Origin: Corallococcus sp.
Lineage (GTDB): Bacteria; Bacillota; Clostridia; Christensenellales; CAG-314
Length of the DNA: 64,000 nt
NCBI GenBank assembly: GCA_023665205.1
Contig: JAMPEJ010000002.1
Span: 124,001 to 188,000, forward strand
Direction of reading: 5' to 3'
How positions within the stretch are numbered: the first letter of the stretch is position 1; each line of letters opens with the position of its first letter. The position numbers and the translations under genes are program-made. The notes beneath the pieces are model-generated. The model was not told the DNA's origin. It did not search any database and was given only the letters and a program-made list of their open reading frames with translations. Positions 54,396 through 63,834 of the stretch are shown here, one piece after another.

Positions 54396-56735
54396 ATGTT
54401 TCTAAGAAATGGGGTTGACCTTAATTGGTCAACCTTTTTTAATGTAACAAAAGAAGAAAAAGAAGAATTTTTAAAACAAATTAGAGTAACGAATGTCGAA
54501 AATTTTAAGTTGGAACAATATAAATTTCTTTTCACTTTTGAAAGACATTCTATGTTGGACGAAAACTTTGATGTCGCATTTAAAATTGAGATTCTAAATT
54601 TCTGCATTGAAGAGGCAAATTTTGCTGCAGATATTTTATCGGAAGAAAACTATCTAAAATGTTTAGAATTATTTAAGAGAAAGCAATATGATAGCAAATT
54701 ACTCAAGACTCTTTTGGGCACATTTATATGCTTTTTGTCTCAACAGGAACAGAAATCGGCAGGAAAGAAATTATCATTGTATCTTGAAAGAGATATAAAA
54801 AAACGAGTTAATGAGCTTCAAGAACAAAAAGCAGAAAAAGCCTTTATGCCGTTGAAAAAGCAAATTGATAATATTGCGGCAGGCGTAAAAGGTTATTGCT
54901 ATCTTGCGGCGGAGAATCCTAATGATTACGGAGTAAGAATAAATCTTGACTTTCAAATCAAGACAGAATTAAACGTATATTTAAAAGAAAAATATTCGTA
55001 TGATTTTAATGCGCTTAACGGAAATTGGAACTTGGGTTTACTTGTGCTTTCTGGAAATCATATAGACGATATAAATCACGTATTTCAAAAAGCACTGTAC
55101 AATGACAACGAATTTTGGGAGAAACATAAGAAGTTTAACATTGTAGTATTTCTTGAAGTTGTGTATCAAGTTAATGATTCTCGACACGCAGAAAAGATTC
55201 TTGACTATATCTTTACCGAAATTACAAAAATTCAATATGGTAAAGAGATTCTTGATAAATCTCTACCGCTAGTATTTTTGAAAAAAGAAGATTTTTTATA
55301 TGGTTTGGAAGAGCGCACTTTCAGGTTCACGTTTGATAGATTTAAAAATTACTATGATTTGCGAGTATTGTCGAAAAATAATCTTTGCTTCCCCTTTGTA
55401 AACGTAAGCGAAGCAGATAAAAAGATTCGTCAAGGAAAGCAAATCGTTGAAGAATTTTTACATGAAATTTATCCCGATGAGTTTGAATGTGTATTGGAGA
55501 TTTTAAAATCAGAGATAAATGCTCCGAGCACTGCGTTTTCGGCAAGAAAACAAGCATTGTGCAATGTAAACGGTCAAATGATTGTATCTTCAAAAGATTT
55601 TGACGAGTGGAATATACAGCATATTTTTGACTACCCTACCTTCGGTTATCATAATCATATTGTTGACAGAGAAGCCGTTAAGGTTTATTGTCCTGAATAT
55701 TTTTCCGCCGAGAACATATGGTATAGATTTTATTTAAAAGCTTTTTACATGTTCAAGCTGGTAGATGATAAAAGACAATGCTTTGCAAATTTATTTGAAG
55801 TTTACTACGATTTGTTTCAATTCATTGAAGAAAAGGCGGGCATAAAAACTTCATATCAACGCAACACAGAAAGTCGCAATGAAGCATTTACAAAACTTGC
55901 GAAAATTTTAAATAGGTACGGAATCACTATTTCCGATGAATATAAATCCGACTATATTATCTCTCTGTTAGACAGAAAGGTAGCAATCAGAGAAGAGTCT
56001 GAAAGATTTCCGGTTTTAGAACAACTCGGTGACGCCGTTTACGGACTTGCGGTCGCTGAAATGCTGTTTTATAATCCGTATGAAAAAGATAGCGCAGAAG
56101 ATTATAACGATTATATCACCGCTAAAAGACAGGTAAAGGTCGCTGAAAAAATAGGCGTCGATAAACTTTATTTATCTTCATATTCGTTACCGAGAAAATA
56201 TGAAAGCGATATACTTATAAATCCCACTAATGAAAGTTACGCTCTGGAACAAGAGCGAGAACAATTTAATAACGACAAAAAGTATATAGCTGATTCCTTG
56301 GAAATGATAATTGGCACGGTATGCAAAGATCTCGGATATAAAACGGCAATCGATTTTACAAAACAAATTATAAAAGAAACTTATCCCGATAAATTTTCAA
56401 AAGAATTTCGTTGGGAAGATAAATCAAATGAGATTATCGACAAGGACTATTGGACAAGAATACTCCCCGCGCCTTATACGTTGTTTGATGAAACACACCG
56501 TGTTCTTTGGCAAGCTTTTGACAAATTATTTAAAGCCTATGTTTTAGGAACTGAAGCCGTTGAAACCAGACGCTTTATAACTAACAGTTTTAGCGATAAT
56601 AAACTGTATGACAATATCGGCACGTCTTATGAAGTTAACCAAGTCTTTTATGAGTATTTACATAAGGGACTTGAATGCGTTATTGAAAAATTTAGCAATA
56701 GCGTTAAAGAAAAATATAAAGAGTTAAAAAAATAA
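54396..56735 (+). CDS. Large protein with C-terminal RNase III catalytic domain
   Basis: A 779-residue protein; the ATG at 54396 has AAGGAGG five bases upstream. About 520 N-terminal residues are helical and unrecognised. From about residue 530 the RNase III domain is clear: VLEQLGDAVYGLAVAEMLF matches the family signature with Glu542 and Asp546, and YIADSLEMIIGTVCKDLG supplies Asp633 and Glu636. All four metal-binding acids of RNase III (E, D, D, E) are kept, so it may cut double-stranded RNA. There is no double-stranded-RNA-binding domain; the last 110 residues are another helical part. It is too large and too divergent to be the housekeeping rnc gene. The viperin-like gene follows 55 bases later. 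Confidence 0.82.
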   Translation: MFLRNGVDLNWSTFFNVTKEEKEEFLKQIRVTNVENFKLEQYKFLFTFERHSMLDENFDVAFKIEILNFCIEEANFAADILSEENYLKCLELFKRKQYDSKLLKTLLGTFICFLSQQEQKSAGKKLSLYLERDIKKRVNELQEQKAEKAFMPLKKQIDNIAAGVKGYCYLAAENPNDYGVRINLDFQIKTELNVYLKEKYSYDFNALNGNWNLGLLVLSGNHIDDINHVFQKALYNDNEFWEKHKKFNIVVFLEVVYQVNDSRHAEKILDYIFTEITKIQYGKEILDKSLPLVFLKKEDFLYGLEERTFRFTFDRFKNYYDLRVLSKNNLCFPFVNVSEADKKIRQGKQIVEEFLHEIYPDEFECVLEILKSEINAPSTAFSARKQALCNVNGQMIVSSKDFDEWNIQHIFDYPTFGYHNHIVDREAVKVYCPEYFSAENIWYRFYLKAFYMFKLVDDKRQCFANLFEVYYDLFQFIEEKAGIKTSYQRNTESRNEAFTKLAKILNRYGITISDEYKSDYIISLLDRKVAIREESERFPVLEQLGDAVYGLAVAEMLFYNPYEKDSAEDYNDYITAKRQVKVAEKIGVDKLYLSSYSLPRKYESDILINPTNESYALEQEREQFNNDKKYIADSLEMIIGTVCKDLGYKTAIDFTKQIIKETYPDKFSKEFRWEDKSNEIIDKDYWTRILPAPYTLFDETHRVLWQAFDKLFKAYVLGTEAVETRRFITNSFSDNKLYDNIGTSYEVNQVFYEYLHKGLECVIEKFSNSVKEKYKELKK

Positions 56736-56790
56736 TCTGTTGTATGGAATGATATGAACTCCGAAATAAAATTTTTTGGAGGTTCATATA

Positions 56791-57912
56791 ATGAACACTA
56801 TTAATTTTCACGTAACAAACTCGTGCAATTATCGTTGCACATACTGTTTCGGGAAATTTCCCGATAAAACAGAACTAACTTTTGAACAGGCTTGTATCGT
56901 GATAGACAATATCGCCAACTACTTTTCAAAAAACGGTATTAAGGACGGACGGATAAATCTTGCCGGCGGCGAACCGCTATTATATCGATATTTAGATGAC
57001 ATAATAGAATATATCAACGCTTACGGCATAAAGGTATCAGTCATAACTAACGGTAGCCTGCTTACTGAAGAGCGCATTGCTCTTTGGAAAGATAAGGTTT
57101 ACTGCATAGGTTTAAGCGTTGATACGGCGTTAGCTGAAATCAACGAGGCAATCGGTAGATGCTGTAAATGCAAGACGATTCCTCTCAAGCAATTAATTCG
57201 TATTACACAGGCAATTCACCGAAACGATATAAAGCTTAAAATAAACACGGTTGTTTCCAAACTCAACGTAAACGAAGATATGACCGAGCTTTATAAAAGG
57301 ATCAAACCAGACAGGCTGAAGTTGTTACAGATGGAATTAGTAGATGGCGTAAACGATTGTGCTAAAAATTTAACCATTAGCAAAAAGGCGTTTGACGGGT
57401 TTTGTAAACGGCATAAAAACTGCTGTCGTGATACCGTTTTTGAGTATTCGAGCAATATGGAAAACTCGTACCTTATGACTAACCCGCAGGGCGAGTTTCA
57501 GCCAAATAATGGCGGCAAGTATGAGATTTACGGCAATTGTCTCGAAGAAAATTTGGAAGATATTATAATCAGAGTACCGATAAGTATCGAGAAATTTAAC
57601 TCAAGATACAGCAAAGTGAGTAAAGCTCTAATAACCGATAAAAAAGTTATTATTTTCGGTGGACATCCAACGTGGGTTAAAGTCATTAAAGAACGATTAC
57701 TTAATGCAAAGTTTTTTAAAGACGGTAATTTGCACAGTTTAGGCGCTATTCGCAATGCGGACGAAATATGGATTCAGCCAAACGCCATTTCACATTCGTT
57801 TTACGGTAAAATTATGGATGCGGCAAGACTAAACGGAATTCCCGTCCGTTATTTTAGCTTTGCCGGCACGAAAAAATGCTTAGAGCAAGTCTTTTTTAAA
57901 GAATCATCATAA
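56791..57912 (+). CDS. Prokaryotic viperin homologue fused to a DUF2325-like domain
   Basis: Radical SAM protein of 373 residues. The cluster motif CNYRCTYC (Cys12, 16, 19) and NLAGGEPLLYRYLDD are followed by segments close to animal and bacterial viperins: SVITNGSLLTEE, GLSVDT with NEAIGR, KLKINTVVSKLNVNEDMTE, DRLKLLQMELVDGVND and NMENSYLMTNPQGEF. Viperins turn CTP or other NTPs into 3'-deoxy-3',4'-didehydro chain terminators that stop viral polymerases. Residues about 275-373 form an extra domain, KKVIIFGGHPTWVKVIKE with AISHSFYGKIMDAARLNGIP, resembling DUF2325. TGGAGG precedes the ATG at 56791. There is no nucleotide kinase nearby; the RNase III protein is its operon partner. Confidence 0.85.
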   Translation: MNTINFHVTNSCNYRCTYCFGKFPDKTELTFEQACIVIDNIANYFSKNGIKDGRINLAGGEPLLYRYLDDIIEYINAYGIKVSVITNGSLLTEERIALWKDKVYCIGLSVDTALAEINEAIGRCCKCKTIPLKQLIRITQAIHRNDIKLKINTVVSKLNVNEDMTELYKRIKPDRLKLLQMELVDGVNDCAKNLTISKKAFDGFCKRHKNCCRDTVFEYSSNMENSYLMTNPQGEFQPNNGGKYEIYGNCLEENLEDIIIRVPISIEKFNSRYSKVSKALITDKKVIIFGGHPTWVKVIKERLLNAKFFKDGNLHSLGAIRNADEIWIQPNAISHSFYGKIMDAARLNGIPVRYFSFAGTKKCLEQVFFKESS

Positions 57913-57915
57913 ACA

Positions 57916-57949
57916 ATAAGCCGCCGACGGAACTCTGTCGGCGGCTTAT
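57916..57949. terminator. Strong bidirectional terminator
   Basis: A 13-bp GC-rich stem (57916-57928 with 57937-57949) between the viperin-like gene and the convergent sigma-like gene. Confidence 0.9.
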
Positions 57950-57953
57950 CTCA

Positions 57954-58971
57954 TTACGTTAGATTTTTGCTCGAATAATATTTATAGAATTGCCTTAATC
58001 TCTTGTTTCGCCATTTGGCTATGTACGGATAAAATCTCTGCGTTAGAAATTCTTCAACCCCTACGTTCAACCGTTTTGTTATCTTCTCTAACGTTGCATA
58101 CATATTCGAATAGAACTTATCCGAATCGGTTAAACCAACCTTCTTCCTACGGTTCATTTCTTTAGTTAACCGAATATAAACTGACCCGACAATAGACGGT
58201 TGATTGCCGTAATAGTCTTGATAGTGTGTTCTTTCTTCTTCGGTTGCCGTTTCTAAATACTCTTTAATCTCGCCATCCATCTTATCATTATCAAAAAAGT
58301 AATAGGTTAAGATAAAACGACACAGTTCTCCGAAACTGTAAAACCAATGCGTGAACGGCATCAAGTCGCAAAGGAGTTTGCGTAAAACAAATTCTATTTC
58401 CACGTCAAGGAAATACGGCATTTCGCCCTTATTCACAAACCTCTCCCAGCAATGCCAAACAATCTCGACACGTGTTCCCGTATTAAAGATATAATCGTCC
58501 ACGGACTTATTTGCTTTTTTTAACGTTGTTGACAAATACCCTTGCGTAACGCCGAGTTCTTCCGCAGCGTTCTCTTGCGTATTCTCTTCAACTGCGTCTA
58601 ATATTTCTCTATGTCTACTCGGAATATGGGCATAGAGAATTTCTTTGTCTATTTGCTCGTTGACTAAGACATTAAAAGGAATTTCCTTATCAATTCTTTT
58701 CTGCTGTTGTTTGGGCGTAAGCTCTTCTTCGTCCTTATCCGAAATACGGCTTGAATGACGCTGATACTTATGGGTATTAATTATATTCCAACCTGTCCAA
58801 TTCTCGCAAAGCTTCCCATTCTTGCTCGGTAACTTCGATTACGATATAACACTTATCACCAAACCAAGCGTCCGGGTTATCTTCCGGATCACAAGGATAA
58901 TAATAAAGAAATTTTCCTTCCGTATTTGCCGGTTTCTTTTTCTTATTGAAATGATACGCTAACTTATCCAT
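57954..58971 (-). pseudogene. Frameshifted sigma-70/HTH-like gene of the mobile region
   Basis: Two frames make one apparent gene. From the ATG at 58971, 64 codons run MDKLAYHFNKKKKPANTEGK to ELDRLEYN and stop at 58777. The next frame continues at once as NTHKYQRHSSRISDKDEEEL through an HTH (QENAAEELGVTQGYLSTTLK) to a stop at 57954. Removing one T in TATAATTAATACC would join EYN to NTHKYQRH. In related mobile-element genes I recall this junction as continuous, but that is memory, not a search. The distal part has no good start codon. About 190 residues follow the HTH and are unrecognised. Frameshift or sequence error cannot be separated here. Confidence 0.65.
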
Positions 58972-59196
58972 ACAGAAATTATAACATAATAAACTTGACA
59001 GAAATAGGCATATATTTAAAGATTTTTGAAAGAAATTTTACAGCCAAAATCTGTCGCAAAGTGGTATGCATTTGCAATGCCTAAGCAGGTTAAGGAGAAA
59101 GCCAAAATTGGGATTTTTGCCTTTCTCGATATCGTTCGCATACGCTCTCTTCAAAAAGCGGGAAACCCGCGTTTTTGTTGCCTTACGGCAAGATTT

Positions 59197-60051
59197 CTAA
59201 TCTTCCGTTTCGTAATAGTAAGAATAATAGATTCCCTTCATAAAAAGTTCACGGTCGCTTATTTCGTCCGTGAGCGCACCCTTGATAAGCGCAAAAATCT
59301 CACTCGAATCGACTGGACTTTTCTGCATTGCGGAAAGATAGGCACGCTTGTCTATCTTGCTCCAATCTACGCATTTGCGTAAGTTCTTTTTCAAAATCAG
59401 GTCAAGCCAGATTCTCGTACTTCTGCCGTTGCCTTCCATAAACGGATGAGCCACGTTCATTTCAACATACTTCTTTACGATGTTTTCAATCGTATCTTCG
59501 AGCATCTTGTCAATGAGCGCAAGATTTTCTTTTAAATACATTGAAGGTGCAAAAGCAAAACCGCCCTTTGCGATATTACAGCCTCTAATCTGCCCTGCAA
59601 AATCGTACAAACCACCGAATATATAGCCGTGAATCTGCTGTAAACCTTTCGTCGTTCCGACCTCTATTTCGTCTATCAAACCACTCTCAAAAAGTTCGTA
59701 AGCCTTCTGCTTGCTCTTCTCGTCAACTGTACTTCCGATGCCCTTTACCCACTTGGAAAAGTTCTCTTTATTCTTTGCAGGAATGAGCGCAGTAATTAAA
59801 GTTACACCGTTCTCGTCCACAACGTCGGTTAAATATGATTTCCCATCGCTTGCCTTCAATTTCAGTTGTTTGCAAATTGCAATCAACTGAGGATTACGGC
59901 GTTTCATCGTCGCCCAGTAAACGCGCGGATTTTTGCTCTTCGTCAACGCCTCGGCAATATCCACAGCGCAAAACCACCATTTGGAAGTTTCGTCTTCCCA
60001 AACGGCTCGAACCGGAATATCTTCAAAAAATCTAATCGACGTTTTTATCAA
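59197..60051 (-). CDS. BRO-N domain fused to Fic (adenylyltransferase) domain
   Basis: A 284-residue protein. The N-terminus [20 protein letters not shown] and the [15 protein letters not shown] and LITALIPAK segments resemble the BRO-N domain of phage antirepressors. The C-terminal half has the complete Fic motif HPFMEGNGR (about 199-207), the site that transfers AMP from ATP to target proteins. No [S/T]xxxE[G/N] inhibitory helix was seen. It follows hsdR by 22 bases, in the restriction operon. It may be a toxin-like or regulatory accessory of that system. Confidence 0.82.
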   Translation of the reverse strand: MIKTSIRFFEDIPVRAVWEDETSKWWFCAVDIAEALTKSKNPRVYWATMKRRNPQLIAICKQLKLKASDGKSYLTDVVDENGVTLITALIPAKNKENFSKWVKGIGSTVDEKSKQKAYELFESGLIDEIEVGTTKGLQQIHGYIFGGLYDFAGQIRGCNIAKGGFAFAPSMYLKENLALIDKMLEDTIENIVKKYVEMNVAHPFMEGNGRSTRIWLDLILKKNLRKCVDWSKIDKRAYLSAMQKSPVDSSEIFALIKGALTDEISDRELFMKGIYYSYYYETED

Positions 60052-60073
60052 GTCAATTCACTCCTTATATATA

Positions 60074-63000
60074 TTAACCAATACCGAAAAATCTCTCAAA
60101 GAATGCTTTCAATTTGTCAATGATTGACTGTTTCTTCTTTGTTCTGTCGCCCCCACCGAAACGTGAAATAGGCGGCATAATCTTGTCGATATCCGTTCCC
60201 GTCGTCTTAATCTGTCCGTCGCGGAAAGAATTATCGATAAACTTTCTCGTTTCATCGGGCTTCAAGTTTTCTTGTGCGATTATATCCGAAAGTTGCTTCT
60301 CTTTCTGCGCCGCAACATATTCTCGCCATTCAATCATGACGTCCGAAACGTCGTTCACGCCATCTATAAAGTTTTCGATTAACGCTTTTTTACTGCGAAG
60401 CTCAGGACTTGCGTCAATGGCTTTTTGAATTGTAATCAATACTTCCTTGTCCTGACAATGCGTATCGTGATATTTCTGTACCAACAGCAATATGTAATCG
60501 ATATTTATTTCAATCTGTTTGATAAGCTCTATTTCAAAAACGATATCGTCGGTTATATCTTCTTTTTCGCCGTTCCCTTGCCGAACCTTCCACTCGTCGC
60601 GCAAGTCCTGATATCTGCCAAGATAGTCCTGCAAATCACGTTCGGAAAGGATTTCAGCTCCGGCAAACTCATCAAATGAAGTCAACAGGTTTCGCATACG
60701 AAGAATTGCACCGAACAAAACTATAAAATCTTTCTGATTCTTTTCGCCAGTTATACGTTCTTCATCAAGCGAAAAATTTACTGTAAGTTCATTGATTAAA
60801 TCGACGTATCCCTTTTTGTAATTGCCCTTCTCGTCAGTATAACCATTGTAATAATCATTGTACCCTCGCATCAAAACGATACCACCGGCTTCCTTGTCGC
60901 CGAATACCGAAATCGCATCGTCCGTACGCTTTTGAAGATTGCGGAAACAAACAATATTACCATGCGTTTTTATCGTGTTCAAAATACGGTTAGTACGGGA
61001 ATATGCCTGCACCAACCCGTGCATTTTTAAATTTTTATCAACCCAAAGAGTATTCAAAGTCGTAGCGTCAAAACCCGTCAAGAACATATTAACAACTATT
61101 AGTAAATCAATTTCCTTGTTCTTCATACGAAGCGAAACGTCTTTATAATAGTTGGGGAACTTATCGCCCGACGTATCGTACGTCGTACCGAAATACTCGT
61201 TATACTCTTTAATAGCCTTTTCAAGAAAATCTCTTGAAGAGCTGTCAAGCCCGTTAGTGTCGTCCGAATTTTCTTCTCCGAGCAATCCGTCCGCTTCTTC
61301 CTCGTTGGGCGCAAAGCTGTAAATTGTAGCTATTTTTATCGCCTTGTCGGGATGAGCTTTCATTTGCCTTTGAAATTCGGTATAATATGCCTTTGCCGCC
61401 TCAATGGACGAAACCGCAAATATAGAGTTAAACCCTTTCAGATAAATCTTATTTTTAAGCTCTTGAATATCCGTTCCGTTTTTGGCTTTAGCAACTTGCT
61501 CTATATTGACAAGCTGACGGAATTGATAAGCCTTGTCGCTACGCTTTGTTTTTTGGTCGAAGTGATCAAGAATATACGTAACAACCTTTTCGATTCTTTC
61601 AGGCGCAAGAAAAGCTTTTTCCCTGTCGATATCCCAAACGTCCTTATCGTCAATGTCAGGCTCCTTATCCATAGTGGAAATATAGTCAACCCTGAACGGC
61701 AACACGTTTTTATCGTTGATTGCGTCAACTATCGTATATGTATGCAATTTATCGCCAAACGCCTGCTCGGTAGTTCTGAGCTTCGGGTTTTGCGAAGCAC
61801 CTGCATTAACGGCAAAAATCGGCGTACCCGTAAACCCAAACAAATGGTATTTTTTGAAAAACCGAGTAATGTCCGTGTGCATATCGCCGAATTGACTGCG
61901 GTGGCACTCATCAAAGATAATGACGATATGCTTATCCGCAATCGAGTGTCCTGCATTCTTTTTAACGAAAGTACTCAACTTTTGTATGGTCGTTATAATA
62001 ATTTTCGATTTAGTATCTTCAAGTTGTTTTTTGAGGATTGCCGTTGAAGTATTGCTATTAGCCGCACCCTTTTCAAAACGGTCGTATTCCTTCATCGTCT
62101 GATAATCCAAATCTTTTCTGTCAACGACGAAAAGCACTTTATCGATATAATCGAGCTTTGTTGCAAGCTGTGCAGTTTTGAAGGATGTAAGCGTTTTACC
62201 GCTACCCGTCGTGTGCCATATATAGCCACCGCCTGCAACCGAACCATACCTTTTATAATTGTTGGCTATCTCAATTCGGTTAATAATTCGCTCCGTCGCC
62301 ACAATCTGATAAGGGCGCATAACAAGAAGCATATTTTCCGAAGTAAAAACGCAATACTTCGTTAAAATATTCAAAAGAGCGTGTTTTGCAAAGAAAGTTT
62401 TTGTAAAGTCCACAAGGTCGGGAATTATCTTATTGCTTCCGTCCGCCCAAAATGAAGTAAACTCAAAGCTATTGCTCGTCTTACCCTTCTTATTTGAAGA
62501 GCTGTTTTGCTTATTTGCATTTTCCTGATTCCAACGCGTTGTATTTGAATAATACTTTGTATTTGTACCGTTGGAAATAACGAATATCTGAACATACTCA
62601 AATAATGCCGAACCTGCCCACCACGATTCTCTCTGATAACGATTAATTTGATTAAACGCTTCACGAATAGCAACGCCACGCCGTTTTAACTCAATATGTA
62701 CAAGCGGCAAGCCGTTTACTAAAATCGTAACGTCATAACGGTTTTTATACTTGCCGTTTTCTTCCTCATACTGATTGATGACTTGTAACTTGTTGTTGTG
62801 AATATCCTTTTTATCGATTAACAGAATATTCTTTGTTTCGCCATTGTCGCGGTGCAAAATCTGAACGTAGTCTTCCTGAATACGTCTTGATTTATCTTCA
62901 ATATTTTCGTTATGCCCCGTAATACAGTTTGAAAAGAACTGTTTCCATTCGCTATCTGTAAATACGTAATTATTGAGTTCTTCTAACTTTTTACGCAAGT

Positions 63001-63184
63001 TTAAAATAAGCTCTTTTTCGCTATGTATCGGCAAATAATCGTAACCCATTTCACAGAGCAATTTAATAAATTCCCTTTCAAGGTCGGCTTCGCTTTGATA
63101 CGCTTCCGAACGCTTGCTTTCAGGTTTATATTCAGAAACAACCGTACATTCGCTACTCTGCACTACGATATTAAAATAACTCAT
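60074..63184 (-). CDS. hsdR: Type I restriction enzyme, R subunit
   Basis: Motor and nuclease subunit of 1036 residues. The N-terminal nuclease site includes YDVTILVNGLPLVHIELKRR (the D...ExK core, about residues 150-170). The translocase has Walker A HTTGSGKTLTSFK (about 320), DEAD-like FDECHRSQFG (about 425), GFTGTPIF and QAYSRTNRI. The helical C-terminal domain should bind the methylase complex. Recognition needs HsdS, whose end lies upstream; hsdM must be outside the window. The protein cuts unmodified foreign DNA after translocation. Confidence 0.96.
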   Translation of the reverse strand: MSYFNIVVQSSECTVVSEYKPESKRSEAYQSEADLEREFIKLLCEMGYDYLPIHSEKELILNLRKKLEELNNYVFTDSEWKQFFSNCITGHNENIEDKSRRIQEDYVQILHRDNGETKNILLIDKKDIHNNKLQVINQYEEENGKYKNRYDVTILVNGLPLVHIELKRRGVAIREAFNQINRYQRESWWAGSALFEYVQIFVISNGTNTKYYSNTTRWNQENANKQNSSSNKKGKTSNSFEFTSFWADGSNKIIPDLVDFTKTFFAKHALLNILTKYCVFTSENMLLVMRPYQIVATERIINRIEIANNYKRYGSVAGGGYIWHTTGSGKTLTSFKTAQLATKLDYIDKVLFVVDRKDLDYQTMKEYDRFEKGAANSNTSTAILKKQLEDTKSKIIITTIQKLSTFVKKNAGHSIADKHIVIIFDECHRSQFGDMHTDITRFFKKYHLFGFTGTPIFAVNAGASQNPKLRTTEQAFGDKLHTYTIVDAINDKNVLPFRVDYISTMDKEPDIDDKDVWDIDREKAFLAPERIEKVVTYILDHFDQKTKRSDKAYQFRQLVNIEQVAKAKNGTDIQELKNKIYLKGFNSIFAVSSIEAAKAYYTEFQRQMKAHPDKAIKIATIYSFAPNEEEADGLLGEENSDDTNGLDSSSRDFLEKAIKEYNEYFGTTYDTSGDKFPNYYKDVSLRMKNKEIDLLIVVNMFLTGFDATTLNTLWVDKNLKMHGLVQAYSRTNRILNTIKTHGNIVCFRNLQKRTDDAISVFGDKEAGGIVLMRGYNDYYNGYTDEKGNYKKGYVDLINELTVNFSLDEERITGEKNQKDFIVLFGAILRMRNLLTSFDEFAGAEILSERDLQDYLGRYQDLRDEWKVRQGNGEKEDITDDIVFEIELIKQIEINIDYILLLVQKYHDTHCQDKEVLITIQKAIDASPELRSKKALIENFIDGVNDVSDVMIEWREYVAAQKEKQLSDIIAQENLKPDETRKFIDNSFRDGQIKTTGTDIDKIMPPISRFGGGDRTKKKQSIIDKLKAFFERFFGIG

Positions 63185-63198
63185 TTATCTTCTCCTTA

Positions 63199-63834
63199 TC
63201 ATTCTACTACTTTACATTCAATAAGCATAGGTTTTGTAAAATAATGAACTTTGATTATTTCAAATTTAGTACTTGAAGCCAACAAAAATTCTTGTTCATT
63301 AAGAGTTGAAAAAGTTCCTTTATAAGAAAGATATGCCCCTTTCGTCCCTTTGGGGAGATATAATTTCAATAAGCAATCTTTAGAATGTATCTTACCATAA
63401 TCATACGCACAACCTGCACAAAGTGAAGTGCTGAAATACGCTTTATCTGTAAATATCAAACCTTTTCTCAATATATGCTTCTTACATAATTTTTTAATTA
63501 CTTTAATATGTGTACTGCGATATACTGTAACATTCTCTGGCGTAGAGTTATTTAATACAACATCATTAATTAAATTAACTAAAGAATATAACTCATCACG
63601 ACCTTCTTGCAACCCTCTCAAATATCTATTAATGGGGCGAAACATATTGCCACCATAGAGGAATAAGGCTTGAAATTCTTTAGTCTTTTTGAACTCTTTA
63701 TTAACTAAATTAGGAAAGCTCTTTTCTCCCCATTTATCAGCCTCTTCTGTGCTTCTGAAATCAAGATAGTTTTTCAAGCTTTTATCTTTACACATTCTGA
63801 TTGAATTGTAAAAGTTTCTCTCTAAAATATTCAT
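63199..63834 (-). CDS. ADP-ribosyltransferase-like protein inside the type I restriction operon
   Basis: A 211-residue protein with the R-S-E arrangement of arginine-type ADP-ribosyltransferases: TVYRSTH (Arg about 104), KAYFSTSLC (STS about 133-135) and [12 protein letters not shown] (E-x-E about 180-182), with [15 protein letters not shown] between. There is no signal peptide. The ATG lies within the last codons of hsdS (47-base overlap), and hsdR follows 14 bases later, so it is co-expressed with the restriction genes. The target is unknown; it might modify a phage or host protein when restriction is triggered. Confidence 0.75.
   Translation of the reverse strand: MNILERNFYNSIRMCKDKSLKNYLDFRSTEEADKWGEKSFPNLVNKEFKKTKEFQALFLYGGNMFRPINRYLRGLQEGRDELYSLVNLINDVVLNNSTPENVTVYRSTHIKVIKKLCKKHILRKGLIFTDKAYFSTSLCAGCAYDYGKIHSKDCLLKLYLPKGTKGAYLSYKGTFSTLNEQEFLLASSTKFEIIKVHYFTKPMLIECKVVE

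Noticed and set aside
54161-54418. Open frame of 85 codons before the RNase III gene
   Set aside because: Its TTG start coincides with the -35 box of the operon promoter and it overlaps the real ATG region; there is no ribosome site.
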